From: Aurantiochytrium sp. KH105
Lineage: Eukaryota > Sar > Bigyra > Thraustochytrida > Thraustochytriidae
DNA: 64,000 bases
Direction of reading: 5' to 3'
NCBI GenBank assembly: GCA_003116975.1
Contig: BGKB01000025.1
Span: forward strand, 124,001-188,000
Below, in pieces: positions 16,849 through 26,574 of this stretch. Within the stretch, counting starts at the first letter, position 1, and each line of letters starts with the position of its first letter. A program made the translations under genes and the position numbers. Under the pieces are notes generated by a model, which had not been told where the DNA came from, did not search any database, and saw only the letters and a program-made list of their open reading frames with translations.

Positions 16849-19800
16849 ATGGCTCGCGGGCTGGCGGACGCTTCGTCTTCGCCCGGGCCATCTTCGTCTT
16901 GCACAGCGACGTCGAGCTGGTGCACGTGCGCAGGGCCGCGGTCCCGAGCGGCTGCGCGCGGGCGAAAGAGGGCAGAGAAAACCGTCGTGCGCAAGGGCCG
17001 TCATGCGGTCAGAAGAACCCTGGCCACAGCTGTCGTGGCGGCTTCGCTTGCGGCCAGCGGAGCACTGGCTCAAACGCAGGACCGCGTGTCCATTGGCACC
17101 AATATGCCATGGGCCAACCTCGCGTGGGGCTTTGGGGGAGGCGGCCAGGACGACACAGATGGCGCCAGACTTGTCCTCGTAGACCTTTTTGATGCAAGCA
17201 ACGCGACGATTCAATCTTTAAAGTCCCAAGGCAAAATTATCGCTTGCTACTTTAGTGGCGGCACGCTCGAGACTTGGCGCGACGACGTCAACGAGAATCG
17301 CGATGCATGGGAAAGCATCGCCGTCGGCGACATGAGCGAATGGGACGGCGAGTCGTGGCTCGACATTACCAAACTCGAAGAACTCCAAGCAGTCATGGAG
17401 CCGCGCTTTCAGCTCGCTGCAGACAAGGGTTGCGATGCGGTCGAGGTCGACAATGTCGACTGCTACGACAACGGGGAGTGCTTCAAGGAGACCTCTCTCA
17501 AGGGGAAATCGAAGGCTAAGCGTATGGCAGCGCAGCTCGAGTACAATCTCTGGCAAACCTCGATAAGCCACGAGCTAGGTCTTAGCATCGGTCTCAAGAA
17601 CTGTCTCGGCATGATCGATGAGCTCGAGCCAAGCTACGACTTTGCGATGAACGAGCAATGCGGCGAGTACGAAGAGTGCGATATGCTCGCACCATTTTTA
17701 GGGAGCGGGAAGGCTGTGTTGAATGTCGAATACAGCCCGACCGCGACCAGTTGCGAGGATGCACAAGAGCTGGGCATCATGCGCAAGACATGCGTGCACA
17801 TGGAGGACGATGACGGCTTGTGTTCGAACGAAACGAGCTGGACGAACTGTTTCGACGACATTGGGGTCACCTCTGCGCCAACACCAGCTCCCACAAAAAG
17901 CAATGCGACAATGGGCGCGGTTGCCATTGGAACAGACATGCCTTGGGCCAATTTGGCCTGGGGATTTGAAGACGGCGGTCAGGACGATACCGGCGATGCG
18001 AAACTCGTCCTTGTGGATCTTTTTGACTTTTCAATTGAGCAAATCCAGTCGTACAAGTCGCAAGGCAAGATTGTCGCATGTTATTTTAGTGGCGGAACCC
18101 TCGAGGATTGGCGCGAGGATGTGAATGAGAACCTCGATGCCTGGGAGAGCGCCGTGGCCGGAGAAATGTCAGACTGGGAAGGCGAGGCGTGGCTCGACAT
18201 TGGCAAGCTCGAGGAACTCCAGGCATTGATGGAACCGCGCTTTCGTCTCGCAGCTGAAAAGGGTTGCGATGCAGTCGAAGTCGATAATGTCGACTGCTAT
18301 GCGAATTCGGATTGCTCGGAAAACCTCTCGCTTGACGATGGGGCCGACGCAAAGGCAGCTCAGATCGAGTACAATCTTTGGCAAACGAGCATGAGCCATG
18401 AATTGGGTCTCAGCATCGCTCTCAAGAACGGTCTCGGCCTGATCGACGAGCTCGAAGCAAGCTATGATTTTGCTGTGAATGAGCAGTGTGGCGTATACGA
18501 CGAGTGTGATCTTCTGGCGCCATTCATCGAAAACGGCAAAGCTGTACTGAATGTGGAGTACAGAGTGACTGATACAGGTTGCACGGATGCGGAGAGTTTG
18601 GGCATGATGCGTAAAATGTGTGAACCTGTCGAGGATGGCGAAGGTCTGTGTGCTGACGGCGGATCCTGGTACAATTGTTTTGCCCTCGATTCCACTGGCG
18701 GCAACTCTGCGTCACCTACAGTGGCACCTTCAGTGCCGCCTTCGACGTCGGGGACATCGGACCAGAGCACCCGCTTCGTCGACGTGTACACGGATTGGGG
18801 ATTGCTCGCATACGGTGGTGGCGAGGAGGACGACCTGGATGAGCTATCTTTTGTGATCGAGGATCTGCGGTCGGATCGGCTCGCCAGTCTTGTGACGTCC
18901 GGCCACCGTATGGTATGCTCCTTCTCCGCAGGCAAAGTCGAGATCCAGGCCGATGAGGCTGCTTCTGTGGTCGAGGATCTGGTCCTTTCCACCAGCTCGA
19001 GCGATGCATGGCTCGACCTCTCGCAACTGGGCGCTCTCAAGGTGCTCATGAATGCTCGCCTGCAGACTGCTGCGCAACGCGGATGCATTGCCGTGGATCT
19101 CGGCGATCTGAACTGTGCGGACTCGACAGAATGCGCGAGCGCTGTCGCAGACAAGCTTGACGCTTCATCGTCACGCCGCCGGATGCGCCGCCGACGCGCG
19201 CAGTCCGAGGACGAGCAGGAGGCTGTGGCTGCTCTTCAGCTCAAGTTTGCGCAATGGCTCGTGGCGCGCAGCAACGAGCTTGGCCTTGCCGTCGGGCTGC
19301 GCAATGCGTCATCCCTGGCTGGAGACTTGGCGGACGAGATTGCCTTTGCGATCTCATTCAACTGCCAGGCCTCGGGCACGTGTGATGCATATTCAAGCTT
19401 GCTCGCCGCTGGGAAGCCGCTCCTCGACCTCGAGGTCTACGAGGACGCGTCGCAGATGCCGACCTGTCCTTCCACGTCGACGTCGGACGGGATTTACGTC
19501 AAGCGTTGCGTTGGCAGCGGGTCATCCTGCGCGGAAGACGCGAGTTACAATAATTGTTTCACGGCCCGTTCGGATCTGACCCCGCCGACTGCGTCCCCGA
19601 CGACGCCCGACACGGGCGGGCCTTCGGAGACCCCAGAGACGCCAGACAAGGGCGACAATTCGAGCGACGGGCTCGTCGACGCCTCATTTCGGTCGGCCAC
19701 GATCGCGCTCATGGTCATTGTCTTCCTCCTCCTCGCGGTCCTGGGAATCTTCATCTACAGGACGTATTTCCGCAGTGAGCTCGTGGTGGAGCGCAGCTTC

Positions 19801-19905
19801 ACGCAGCGGCCCCGCGTCAAGTCCGCGGCGCCTCCGCGGCGCCCGCCTCCCTCCAAGCCCGCCGTCGCGGAGGCCGAACCCTGCTACGCGCTGGAGCAGA
19901 CGTAA
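16849..19905 (+). CDS. Membrane-anchored protein with three tandem GH114 domains (third degenerate)
   Basis: 1018 residues. A hydrophobic segment (TLATAVVAASLAASGALA, about residues 58-75) acts as signal peptide or anchor. Three TIM-barrel repeats of the GH114 (endo-alpha-1,4-polygalactosaminidase) type start near residues 88, 366 and 650, each opening with a WANLAWGF-like block. Repeats 1 and 2 keep VEVDNVDCY (about 199 and 476) and NEQCG.Y (about 268 and 544), matching the Asp and Glu regarded as catalytic. Repeat 3 reads VDLGDLNCA and SFNCQ, so the Glu is gone. Linkers are Pro/Thr/Ser-rich. A transmembrane helix (about 948-971) and a ~45-residue basic tail follow. GH114 enzymes cleave galactosamine-containing polysaccharides; the substrate here is unknown. 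The ATG at 16849 is the only Met before the hydrophobic segment. A paralogue follows directly. Confidence 0.88.
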   Translation: MARGLADASSSPGPSSSCTATSSWCTCAGPRSRAAARGRKRAEKTVVRKGRHAVRRTLATAVVAASLAASGALAQTQDRVSIGTNMPWANLAWGFGGGGQDDTDGARLVLVDLFDASNATIQSLKSQGKIIACYFSGGTLETWRDDVNENRDAWESIAVGDMSEWDGESWLDITKLEELQAVMEPRFQLAADKGCDAVEVDNVDCYDNGECFKETSLKGKSKAKRMAAQLEYNLWQTSISHELGLSIGLKNCLGMIDELEPSYDFAMNEQCGEYEECDMLAPFLGSGKAVLNVEYSPTATSCEDAQELGIMRKTCVHMEDDDGLCSNETSWTNCFDDIGVTSAPTPAPTKSNATMGAVAIGTDMPWANLAWGFEDGGQDDTGDAKLVLVDLFDFSIEQIQSYKSQGKIVACYFSGGTLEDWREDVNENLDAWESAVAGEMSDWEGEAWLDIGKLEELQALMEPRFRLAAEKGCDAVEVDNVDCYANSDCSENLSLDDGADAKAAQIEYNLWQTSMSHELGLSIALKNGLGLIDELEASYDFAVNEQCGVYDECDLLAPFIENGKAVLNVEYRVTDTGCTDAESLGMMRKMCEPVEDGEGLCADGGSWYNCFALDSTGGNSASPTVAPSVPPSTSGTSDQSTRFVDVYTDWGLLAYGGGEEDDLDELSFVIEDLRSDRLASLVTSGHRMVCSFSAGKVEIQADEAASVVEDLVLSTSSSDAWLDLSQLGALKVLMNARLQTAAQRGCIAVDLGDLNCADSTECASAVADKLDASSSRRRMRRRRAQSEDEQEAVAALQLKFAQWLVARSNELGLAVGLRNASSLAGDLADEIAFAISFNCQASGTCDAYSSLLAAGKPLLDLEVYEDASQMPTCPSTSTSDGIYVKRCVGSGSSCAEDASYNNCFTARSDLTPPTASPTTPDTGGPSETPETPDKGDNSSDGLVDASFRSATIALMVIVFLLLAVLGIFIYRTYFRSELVVERSFTQRPRVKSAAPPRRPPPSKPAVAEAEPCYALEQT

Positions 19906-20842
19906 AACTAGTAAACCTCACCCACCTACCCCTTATCTATCATCCATCCATCCACAGCGCCAAAGTTGTCCCTTTCCTTGCTCACAAGTCGCTCTCTCGC
20001 GCGGCCGCGGCCGGCCCGGTCACGCGCGGCCTCTGCGCCAGGCCCCGTCCGTACGAGCCCAGCCTCGTCAGCCCGTCCGTCAGTCGGTCGCCGTCGCCGT
20101 CGCCGTCGCGGTCGCGTGCGTCGATCATCGCGAGCAAACACTTCCCGCGAGGCTCCGGCGCGGCACGTGCAGCAGCAGCAGCACGGCGAGCAAGCGCGCG
20201 GCGCCGCCTCGGAGGGAGGGAGGCAGCCGGGCCCGCGTACAGCGCGGGGCGCGGAGAGGCCGTACCTGCGCCACGCGCGTGCGTGCGTGCGTGCAGGCGA
20301 GCGATACAAGCGCAGAGCAGGCGGGGCGCCACATCTCTCGGGCTTCTGGGAGCTCGCTATGGCCATGGCTCACTGTTGCTGGTGTGGTCGGTGGCGGCCG
20401 CGGGTGCTAGAGATCTGCGTAGGCGGCGCTCTTGGAATCTGTGAGGTGCGCACGCGCCGTGACATGCCATGATCCGACGACTGCTGCACGTGCGGGCGAG
20501 CCAGCTGCAGCCATGGCAGCTTGCGCGGCTGGGCGGGCACCCCTTGCGCGGCTCAGCGGCGGGTGGCTGGAGGGAGCCCCGGCTGCCTTACTGTTAGTCG
20601 GAGACCGAGGCCGTGACCGTGATGGAGTTCGTGACCGTGACCGAGTCCGAGACCGAGACCGGGAGCGCTGCGCTGCATGCAAAGGCAGGCCAGGGCGCCC
20701 GAGGCCGCAAGCGCCCTTGGCGGGCGGGCAGGCGGGCGGGCGGCTGGGCGGGCAGGTCTCGCGGGAGCTTGCGAGGGCTGCGCGGCTGCCAAAGCGAGGC
20801 GCCGCCGCCGCTTCAGGAGGTGCTGACGAAGGCTCAGAGCTC
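19906..20842 (+). other. Intergenic region / leader between the two GH114 genes
   Basis: GC-rich with CCGTCG and GTGACC tandem units (listed separately). An open frame reaches back from the second GH114 gene to 20432, but its translation is low-complexity and precedes the signal peptide. I read it as leader. Confidence 0.55.
20597..20672. repeat. GTGACC/GAGACC hexamer-like repeat
   Basis: Imperfect GAGACCGAG / GTGACCGTG units over about 75 bp in the leader of the second GH114 gene. Confidence 0.75.
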
Positions 20843-23800
20843 ATGCGAGATGGCGATTTGCGTCATGAGTCGAGCTCGAGTCGGAAACGCAAGAGGGAGG
20901 AGCGTCGTGGCGCTTCGACGCTCGGCGAGAGTGAGGCTCGGGCGCTGCGACCGGCCTTGCCTAGATCTCGACGTCTGTACGGACTCGTTCTCTTGCTTGG
21001 ATCGTTTTTGCTGGCGCGTCAAGCACAGGCCGCATGTGAACAGTGGCAGACCTTGCCAATGGACGCTTTTGCTGACGCTAAATGGGCAAATCTAGCCTGG
21101 GGCTTTGAGGACGGCGGCTATGACGAGGTGGACGATGACACCAGCATTGTTCTCGTCGACCTTGACGACCAGGAATCTCTAGAAACGTATCGGGACCAAG
21201 GTCGTCTCGTCATCTGCTCTTTCAGCGCAGGCTCGCTCGAGGGTTGGCGAGAAGACGTCCAGGCAAATCTCGATGATTGGGTCTCCGTTACCGTCGGCGA
21301 TCTCGAGTACTGGGATGAAGCATGGCTCGACATCGGACGCCTCAAAAAACTTCAAGCCCTGATACGCCCTAGAATTCAGCGTGCCGCTGCGGCAGGTTGC
21401 CGCGCCATTGAGCCCGACAATCTCGACTGCTTTACGAATAAGCAGTGTTGGTCTCAGTGCAAAGGGATCAAGAAGCTAAAAAAGGCCTACAAGGCACAAC
21501 TCAAGTACAATCGATGGCTCGCAGCAGAGGCGCATTCCTTGGGCATGGCAATCGGATTGAAAAATGCCCTGACCATGATTCCAGACCTCGTAAGTCACTT
21601 TGATTTTGCAATCAATGAACAATGCCATCAATACAATGAGTGCGATGGGGTCTCCCCTTTTCTCGAGAAGAATAAGATTGTCCTCAATGTCGAGTACAAG
21701 AATGATAAGTCTGTCTGCAGCAAACAGGCCGCTGGCGTGTTGTCAAAGTTTTGCAAGGGTTCGAAGGCGCACGATGGTCTTTGTGCAACAGACTGGACAT
21801 CATGCACGCCCAATGGAGTCAGATCTGCGGAGGATCCTATCGTGTGTGCGTCATCCACCAATATTACTCCAGCTCCGACAAGCCCCATCGTTACGCCGAC
21901 GTCAAAGCCAACATCGTACCCAACCGCGAGTCCAACCAAATTGCCGACAACCTCAAAGCCCACATCTTACCCGACGACAAGCCCAACGGCACGTCCTACC
22001 TCGTACCCGACAGAAAGTCCAACCAAGATGCCAACTACCTCAAAGCCCACCTCGTATCCAACGACAAGTCCAACGGCACGTCCTACCTCGTATCCAACCG
22101 CGACTCCAACGATGGTTCCAACGACATCGAAGCCCACATCTTACCCGACTGCAAGCCCGACCAGAACTCCGCCGACAGGAAAACCAACATCTTATCCGAC
22201 ATCTTATCCGACGGCGACTCCAACGATGTTTCCGACAACATCGAAACCCACCTCGTACCCGACAGAAAGTCCAACCAAGATGCCAACTACCTCAAAGCCC
22301 ACCTCGTATCCGTCGACAAGTCCAACAACACGTCCTACCTCGTATCCAACCGCGACTCCAACGATGGTTCCAACGACATCAAAACCAACATCCTACCCGA
22401 CGGGAAGCCCGACCAGAACCCCGCCAACGGGAAGGCCAACGTCGTATCCGACATCTTATCCGACGGCGACTCCTACGATGGTTCCGACAACATCGGCGCC
22501 TACATCATATCCAACGGCAAGTCCGACCAGAATTCCAACGACAACAGAGCCAACCTCGTATCCGACTGCAAGTCCAACAGAACGTCCTACCTCGTATCCA
22601 ACCGCGACTCCAACGATGGTTCCAACGACATCGAAACCAACATCTTACCCGACGGCAAGTCCGACCAGAACCCCGCCAACAGGAAGTCCAACATCGTATC
22701 CGACTTCTTATCCAACCGCAAGTCCAACAATGGTGCCCACAACATCTTCACCCACATCATTTCCAACTGCAAGTCCAACGCAGAGTCCCACCTCGTATCC
22801 GACTGCAAGTCCAACGCGGATTCCAACAACGCAGAGCCCTACCTCGTATCCGACTGCGAGTCCAACGAGGATTCCAACAACGTCAGAGCCCACCTCGTAT
22901 CCGACTGCGAGCCCAACAGAACGTCCTACCTCGTACCCGACGGCAAGCCCGACCAGAACCCCTCCGACAGGAAATCCAACATCGTATCCGACGTCTTATC
23001 CAACCACAAGTCCAACAATGGTGCCCACAACATCCTCACCCACATCAACTCCAACTGCGAGTCCAACGCAGAATCCTACCTCGTATCCGACTGCAAGTCC
23101 AACGAGGATTCCAACAACGTCAGAGCCCACCTCGTATCCGACTGCAAGTCCAACGGAACGTCCAACCTCGTATCCAACCGCGACTCCAACGATGGTTCCA
23201 ACGACATCGAAACCAACACCTTACCCGACGGCAAGCCCGACCAGGACCCCACCAACAGGAAATCCAACATCGTATCCGACTTCTTATCCAACCGCAAATC
23301 CAACAATGGTGCCCACAACGTCTGCACCTACATCGTATCCAACGCCATCCCCAACTTTGATCCCAACAACGATGGAGCCCACTTCGTATCCGACTAAAAA
23401 TCCAACGCAGGGTCCTACTTCGTATCCGACTGCAAGTCCGACAAAAGTACCAACAACAATGGAACCTACCTCGTACCCAACGGCAAGTCCAACGAAAGTA
23501 CCGACAACTTCAACCCCAACAATGTACCCTACAAAAATATCGACAAAACGTCCTACCTCGTATCCGACAGCAAGGCCGAGCAACGTTCCTACTACGTGGG
23601 AGCCCACCTCGTATCCAACGTCAAGTCCCACAAGAAGTCCGACAGCATCAAATCCCACCTCGTATCCGACAGAAAGTCCAACAAAACACCCGACGTCGAG
23701 CCCAACCGGGAGCACAACAGAACAGCCTACGCCAAACCCGACGACAAGCACGATCGAACCAAGTCCTACGGCACCGCCGAGCAGCGCTGCACCAACCACT

Positions 23801-23923
23801 TCTCCTACCAACGCGAGGGCAAGCTCGATGAGCTTTCGATCAATGATCGTGAGCACGGAAAGCCAAACAGCGATGCTATGGACTGCAGAGCTCGTGGCCA
23901 CATTAGCACGGCGTACGGGCTAA
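20843..23923 (+). CDS. Secreted GH114-domain protein with long PT-rich mucin-like stalk
   Basis: About 1026 residues from the ATG at 20843; the frame is open back to 20432. A signal peptide (LYGLVLLLGSFLLARQAQAA) is followed by one GH114 domain from about residue 80 to 310: KWANLAWGFEDGGYDE, then AIEPDNLDCF and AINEQCHQY, so both presumed catalytic acids are kept. Cys residues are many, as in the paralogue. Residues ~345-980 are a stalk of tandem PTSYPTASPT-type units, surely heavily O-glycosylated if secreted. The last ~37 residues lose the repeat and are not clearly hydrophobic, so no anchor is seen. It is a tandem paralogue of the upstream gene, same strand, with about 0.9 kb between them. 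Substrate unknown. Confidence 0.85.
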   Translation: MRDGDLRHESSSSRKRKREERRGASTLGESEARALRPALPRSRRLYGLVLLLGSFLLARQAQAACEQWQTLPMDAFADAKWANLAWGFEDGGYDEVDDDTSIVLVDLDDQESLETYRDQGRLVICSFSAGSLEGWREDVQANLDDWVSVTVGDLEYWDEAWLDIGRLKKLQALIRPRIQRAAAAGCRAIEPDNLDCFTNKQCWSQCKGIKKLKKAYKAQLKYNRWLAAEAHSLGMAIGLKNALTMIPDLVSHFDFAINEQCHQYNECDGVSPFLEKNKIVLNVEYKNDKSVCSKQAAGVLSKFCKGSKAHDGLCATDWTSCTPNGVRSAEDPIVCASSTNITPAPTSPIVTPTSKPTSYPTASPTKLPTTSKPTSYPTTSPTARPTSYPTESPTKMPTTSKPTSYPTTSPTARPTSYPTATPTMVPTTSKPTSYPTASPTRTPPTGKPTSYPTSYPTATPTMFPTTSKPTSYPTESPTKMPTTSKPTSYPSTSPTTRPTSYPTATPTMVPTTSKPTSYPTGSPTRTPPTGRPTSYPTSYPTATPTMVPTTSAPTSYPTASPTRIPTTTEPTSYPTASPTERPTSYPTATPTMVPTTSKPTSYPTASPTRTPPTGSPTSYPTSYPTASPTMVPTTSSPTSFPTASPTQSPTSYPTASPTRIPTTQSPTSYPTASPTRIPTTSEPTSYPTASPTERPTSYPTASPTRTPPTGNPTSYPTSYPTTSPTMVPTTSSPTSTPTASPTQNPTSYPTASPTRIPTTSEPTSYPTASPTERPTSYPTATPTMVPTTSKPTPYPTASPTRTPPTGNPTSYPTSYPTANPTMVPTTSAPTSYPTPSPTLIPTTMEPTSYPTKNPTQGPTSYPTASPTKVPTTMEPTSYPTASPTKVPTTSTPTMYPTKISTKRPTSYPTARPSNVPTTWEPTSYPTSSPTRSPTASNPTSYPTESPTKHPTSSPTGSTTEQPTPNPTTSTIEPSPTAPPSSAAPTTSPTNARASSMSFRSMIVSTESQTAMLWTAELVATLARRTG
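21878..23790 (+). repeat. Minisatellite encoding Pro-Thr-Ser-Tyr stalk
   Basis: About 1.9 kb of CA-rich tandem units built from CCAAC.TC.TA.CC-type 15-30-bp modules coding for PTSYPT.SPT. Higher-order blocks such as TMVPTTSKPTSYPT and RTPPTGKPTSYPTSYPT recur many times. Because the units are multiples of three and poor in T-A-A/G, the other forward frames are also open for more than 1.5 kb; those are shadows. Confidence 0.95.
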
Positions 23924-23961
23924 AACAATGTGTCTGAAATGAATTTTGTAAAATAAAGAGC

Positions 23962-26511
23962 TTATCTTGCTCGAGCTCGAGGCATATTCCGCGCGAGAAA
24001 CGCATCGTACGCGCTGAGCACATCTGCAGGTTCCGGAGTATGCTTCACTTGAATTGATTTGGTCTTGCTGTCAAAGACCCAGAGTGTTTTGCAGCTTTCA
24101 GCAAGAAAAGCCCGATCGTGCGAAACGATTATGATGGCCCCGTCGTACTTTGCAATGCCTTCTTGAAGACGCTCGATCGAGGAAATATCGAGGTGAGACT
24201 CGATCTCATCCATGACCCAGAGTCGATTTCGCTGATACGCCTCGCGCGCAATGCAGAGTCTGCTCTTTTGTCCACCCGAGAGCGTCCGAATTGGTTGCGT
24301 CGCGAGATCGCCCGTAAGTCCGAATCCACCAAGGTAGACGCGGGCTTGCTCAAAGGTCTGGCAGTCTACCGTGAGCGGGCCGCGCGGTAGCGAGAGTATC
24401 AGGTCGGCAGGCGTGAGATCGTCGGCTTCGGGCAGTGCGTTGATCATATTCTGCTCAAAAATGCTGATTTTGTCGGCGTCGACACCAAGCGAAACAGACG
24501 CGGGCCCCGTTCGAAGCTCCACTGAGCCGGCTTGCTGGAGAAGGAGCTTGACGAGAGAACTCTTGCCGACTCCGTTTTGTCCCAAAATTCCAATGCGCGC
24601 TGTCGCAGGTACTTGCGCCGTGAAACCCTGCACCAGATCAGGCTGCCCAGGCCAGCCGTATGTGACGCCATCAAATTGGACGAGAATTTCGTCTGGTTTT
24701 CCAGGACCCGCATTGCTTGGAGGAAAGTTGAAGTTCAGAGGTCGCTCGTCCACATCGAGGGCCGAAGGAAGCCCTTCACAGTCGTACGACTGCTTCCACT
24801 TTTTGCCGTCTTCGCGACCGAGACCCATTCGATCAATCTTTTCAATCTGTTTCTTCTTGGATGCAATCTGCTTTTGCTTCTTTACGTCGCCGCCCTTGCT
24901 TTTTCGGTCACGTGCAGCGCGTTGCTGCGAGGCGATATAGTCCTGCAAATGGTCCTTCTTTTTTTGCTGCGCTTGGAGCTTTGTGGACTGCATCGCTCGC
25001 TTTTGGTCGAGCATCTCGCGGTATTCGCTGTACGTGCCGTTAAAGTATGCAAACTGCTTGTTTCGCAGCACAATGAGTTCGTCGGCAACAGCGTTCATGA
25101 ATGCACGATCATGCGACACAAAAAGCAAGGTGCCTTCAAACTTGGACGTGTCATTCAAATACGTTCGCAACCACTCCACGCCGAGCGCGTCGAGGTGATT
25201 TGTCGGCTCGTCGAGCAAGAGAATGTCAGGCTTCATAAACAAGGTTCCACAGAGCGCAACTCGCATGCGCCAGCCGCCCGAAAGCTCATTTGTGGTCTTG
25301 TTGAGTAGCGCGTCCGTGAAGCCAAGCTCGCGAAGGGCGTTCTCGGCCCGCGCCTCCGCGTCCCATGCGCTGATGGCCTCGAGTCGCTCATAGACTTCTT
25401 GGAGGCGCTCCTGCGTCTTGATGACTTCTTCAGCAGGCCGCGATTCGTCTTCCATGCCTTCGAGCAAGGTTTCCTCCTCCTTCATAAGACGTGTACGCTC
25501 AAAGTCGTACTTTACAACGTACTCGACCGGCTTCAAGTCCGTTCCTTTGAGCTCTTGCTCAACGTATTGGACACGTAGGTACGGTGGGAAGCCAGGGAGC
25601 GCACCTGTTGCGATGCGGCGAAAAAGGGTGGTCTTACCGCACCCATTGGCACCAGCAAGAGCATATCTCCGACCGTAGACGAGCTTAAGCGTAGCGTTGT
25701 AGAGGAGCTGGGTTTTCCCTCGTGCCATTGTCACGTTTGGCAGATGCACGTCGCGTAATTGTCCAGTCATGCGCATGACGCCACGTCCGCCAGCTCCGCG
25801 GCCGCCCCAAGGAATTCCTAGCCGTAGGCACTCGAGCCACGCTGAGCTGTAGTCGTCGTCCTCGAGCTCTTCCACAGCTGCCGCCATGGCATGATCATGG
25901 ACCTTCCAGTGATCCCAGCCCATCCACGTTTTGTGAAAACGCTCAAAACGCTTCGTCTGGAACTCGCCATCTTTGGCTTTGAGCTCTTCGGCGCGCGCCG
26001 CCGTTTCTCGGGCGCGCTCTTCGGCGTTACGCTGCGCGAGCGTCTTGCCCGACTTCTTCTTCTCCTTTTTCTTCCTGCTCTTCTTCTGGCCCGTACTTTT
26101 CTTGCCTTCAGTGTGGATATCGTTGTCGGCTTCGGTGGTAGTCTCGGTTGCGGCGTCGTTGAGGGATTGGATCTTGCTCAGCTGCTCCTCGGTGAGGGCC
26201 TTCGGTCCTTCGAGGGAGCTTCCGTCGTCATCATCGTCGTTGTCAGCTGTGTCAGCCATCTCAGCGTAAAGACTTTCGAACTCCTCATTGCTCAGCTCGC
26301 GGTCCACAAGGCCCTCAATCATGTCGCGAAGATCTTCGGGCGCAGCGTCCCCGGACGCGACCATTTCCTCAAAGTATGCGAGCGCGCCCTCGTCAACCTC
26401 GGGATTGAACTTCTTCACCTTTGCCATCACCGCCGCCACCTTTGCTTGGCTCGTCATCCTCGCGATCTCCTCCACCTCTGCCTCCTCCTTTTCTATCTTC
26501 ACCCGCGCGTG

Positions 26512-26545
<34 letters not shown>

Positions 26546-26574
26546 ACTGCCACCTCGCGCTCGTACGCGTTCAC
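23962..26574 (-). CDS. ABCF-family ATPase (GCN20-like, twin ABC domains)
   Basis: 870 residues, no membrane segment: a soluble ribosome-associated ABC protein of the ABCF family (translation control or ribosome rescue). An acidic (DE)n start and a helical N-terminal region precede NBD1 with Walker A GANGCGKTT (about 305), signature LSGGW (about 430) and Walker B LLLDEPTNHLD (about 455). A Lys/Gln-rich linker of the ABCF type (YIASQQRAARDRKSK) follows. NBD2 has Walker A GQNGVGKSS (about 662), signature LSGGQ (about 762) and an unusual Walker B, LWVMDEIESHLD (24190-24222), where ABCF proteins normally have DEPTNHLD; the catalytic Glu is kept. The N-terminal region resembles GCN20/ABCF3, but the subfamily is not certain. 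Its stop lies 38 bp from the convergent GH114 gene's stop. Confidence 0.93.

Noticed and set aside
16339..17214. Minus-strand frame of 291 codons
   Set aside because: Overlaps the GH114 start in antisense; Arg/Ser-rich with no motif.
21600..23397. Two long plus-strand frames of about 550-590 codons over the PT repeat
   Set aside because: Both are alternative frames of the same minisatellite; the frame that joins the GH114 domain and signal peptide is the real one.
21878..23790. Regular repeats resembling a CRISPR array
   Set aside because: The units are coding, multiples of three, imperfect and directly tandem without unique spacers, in a eukaryotic gene.
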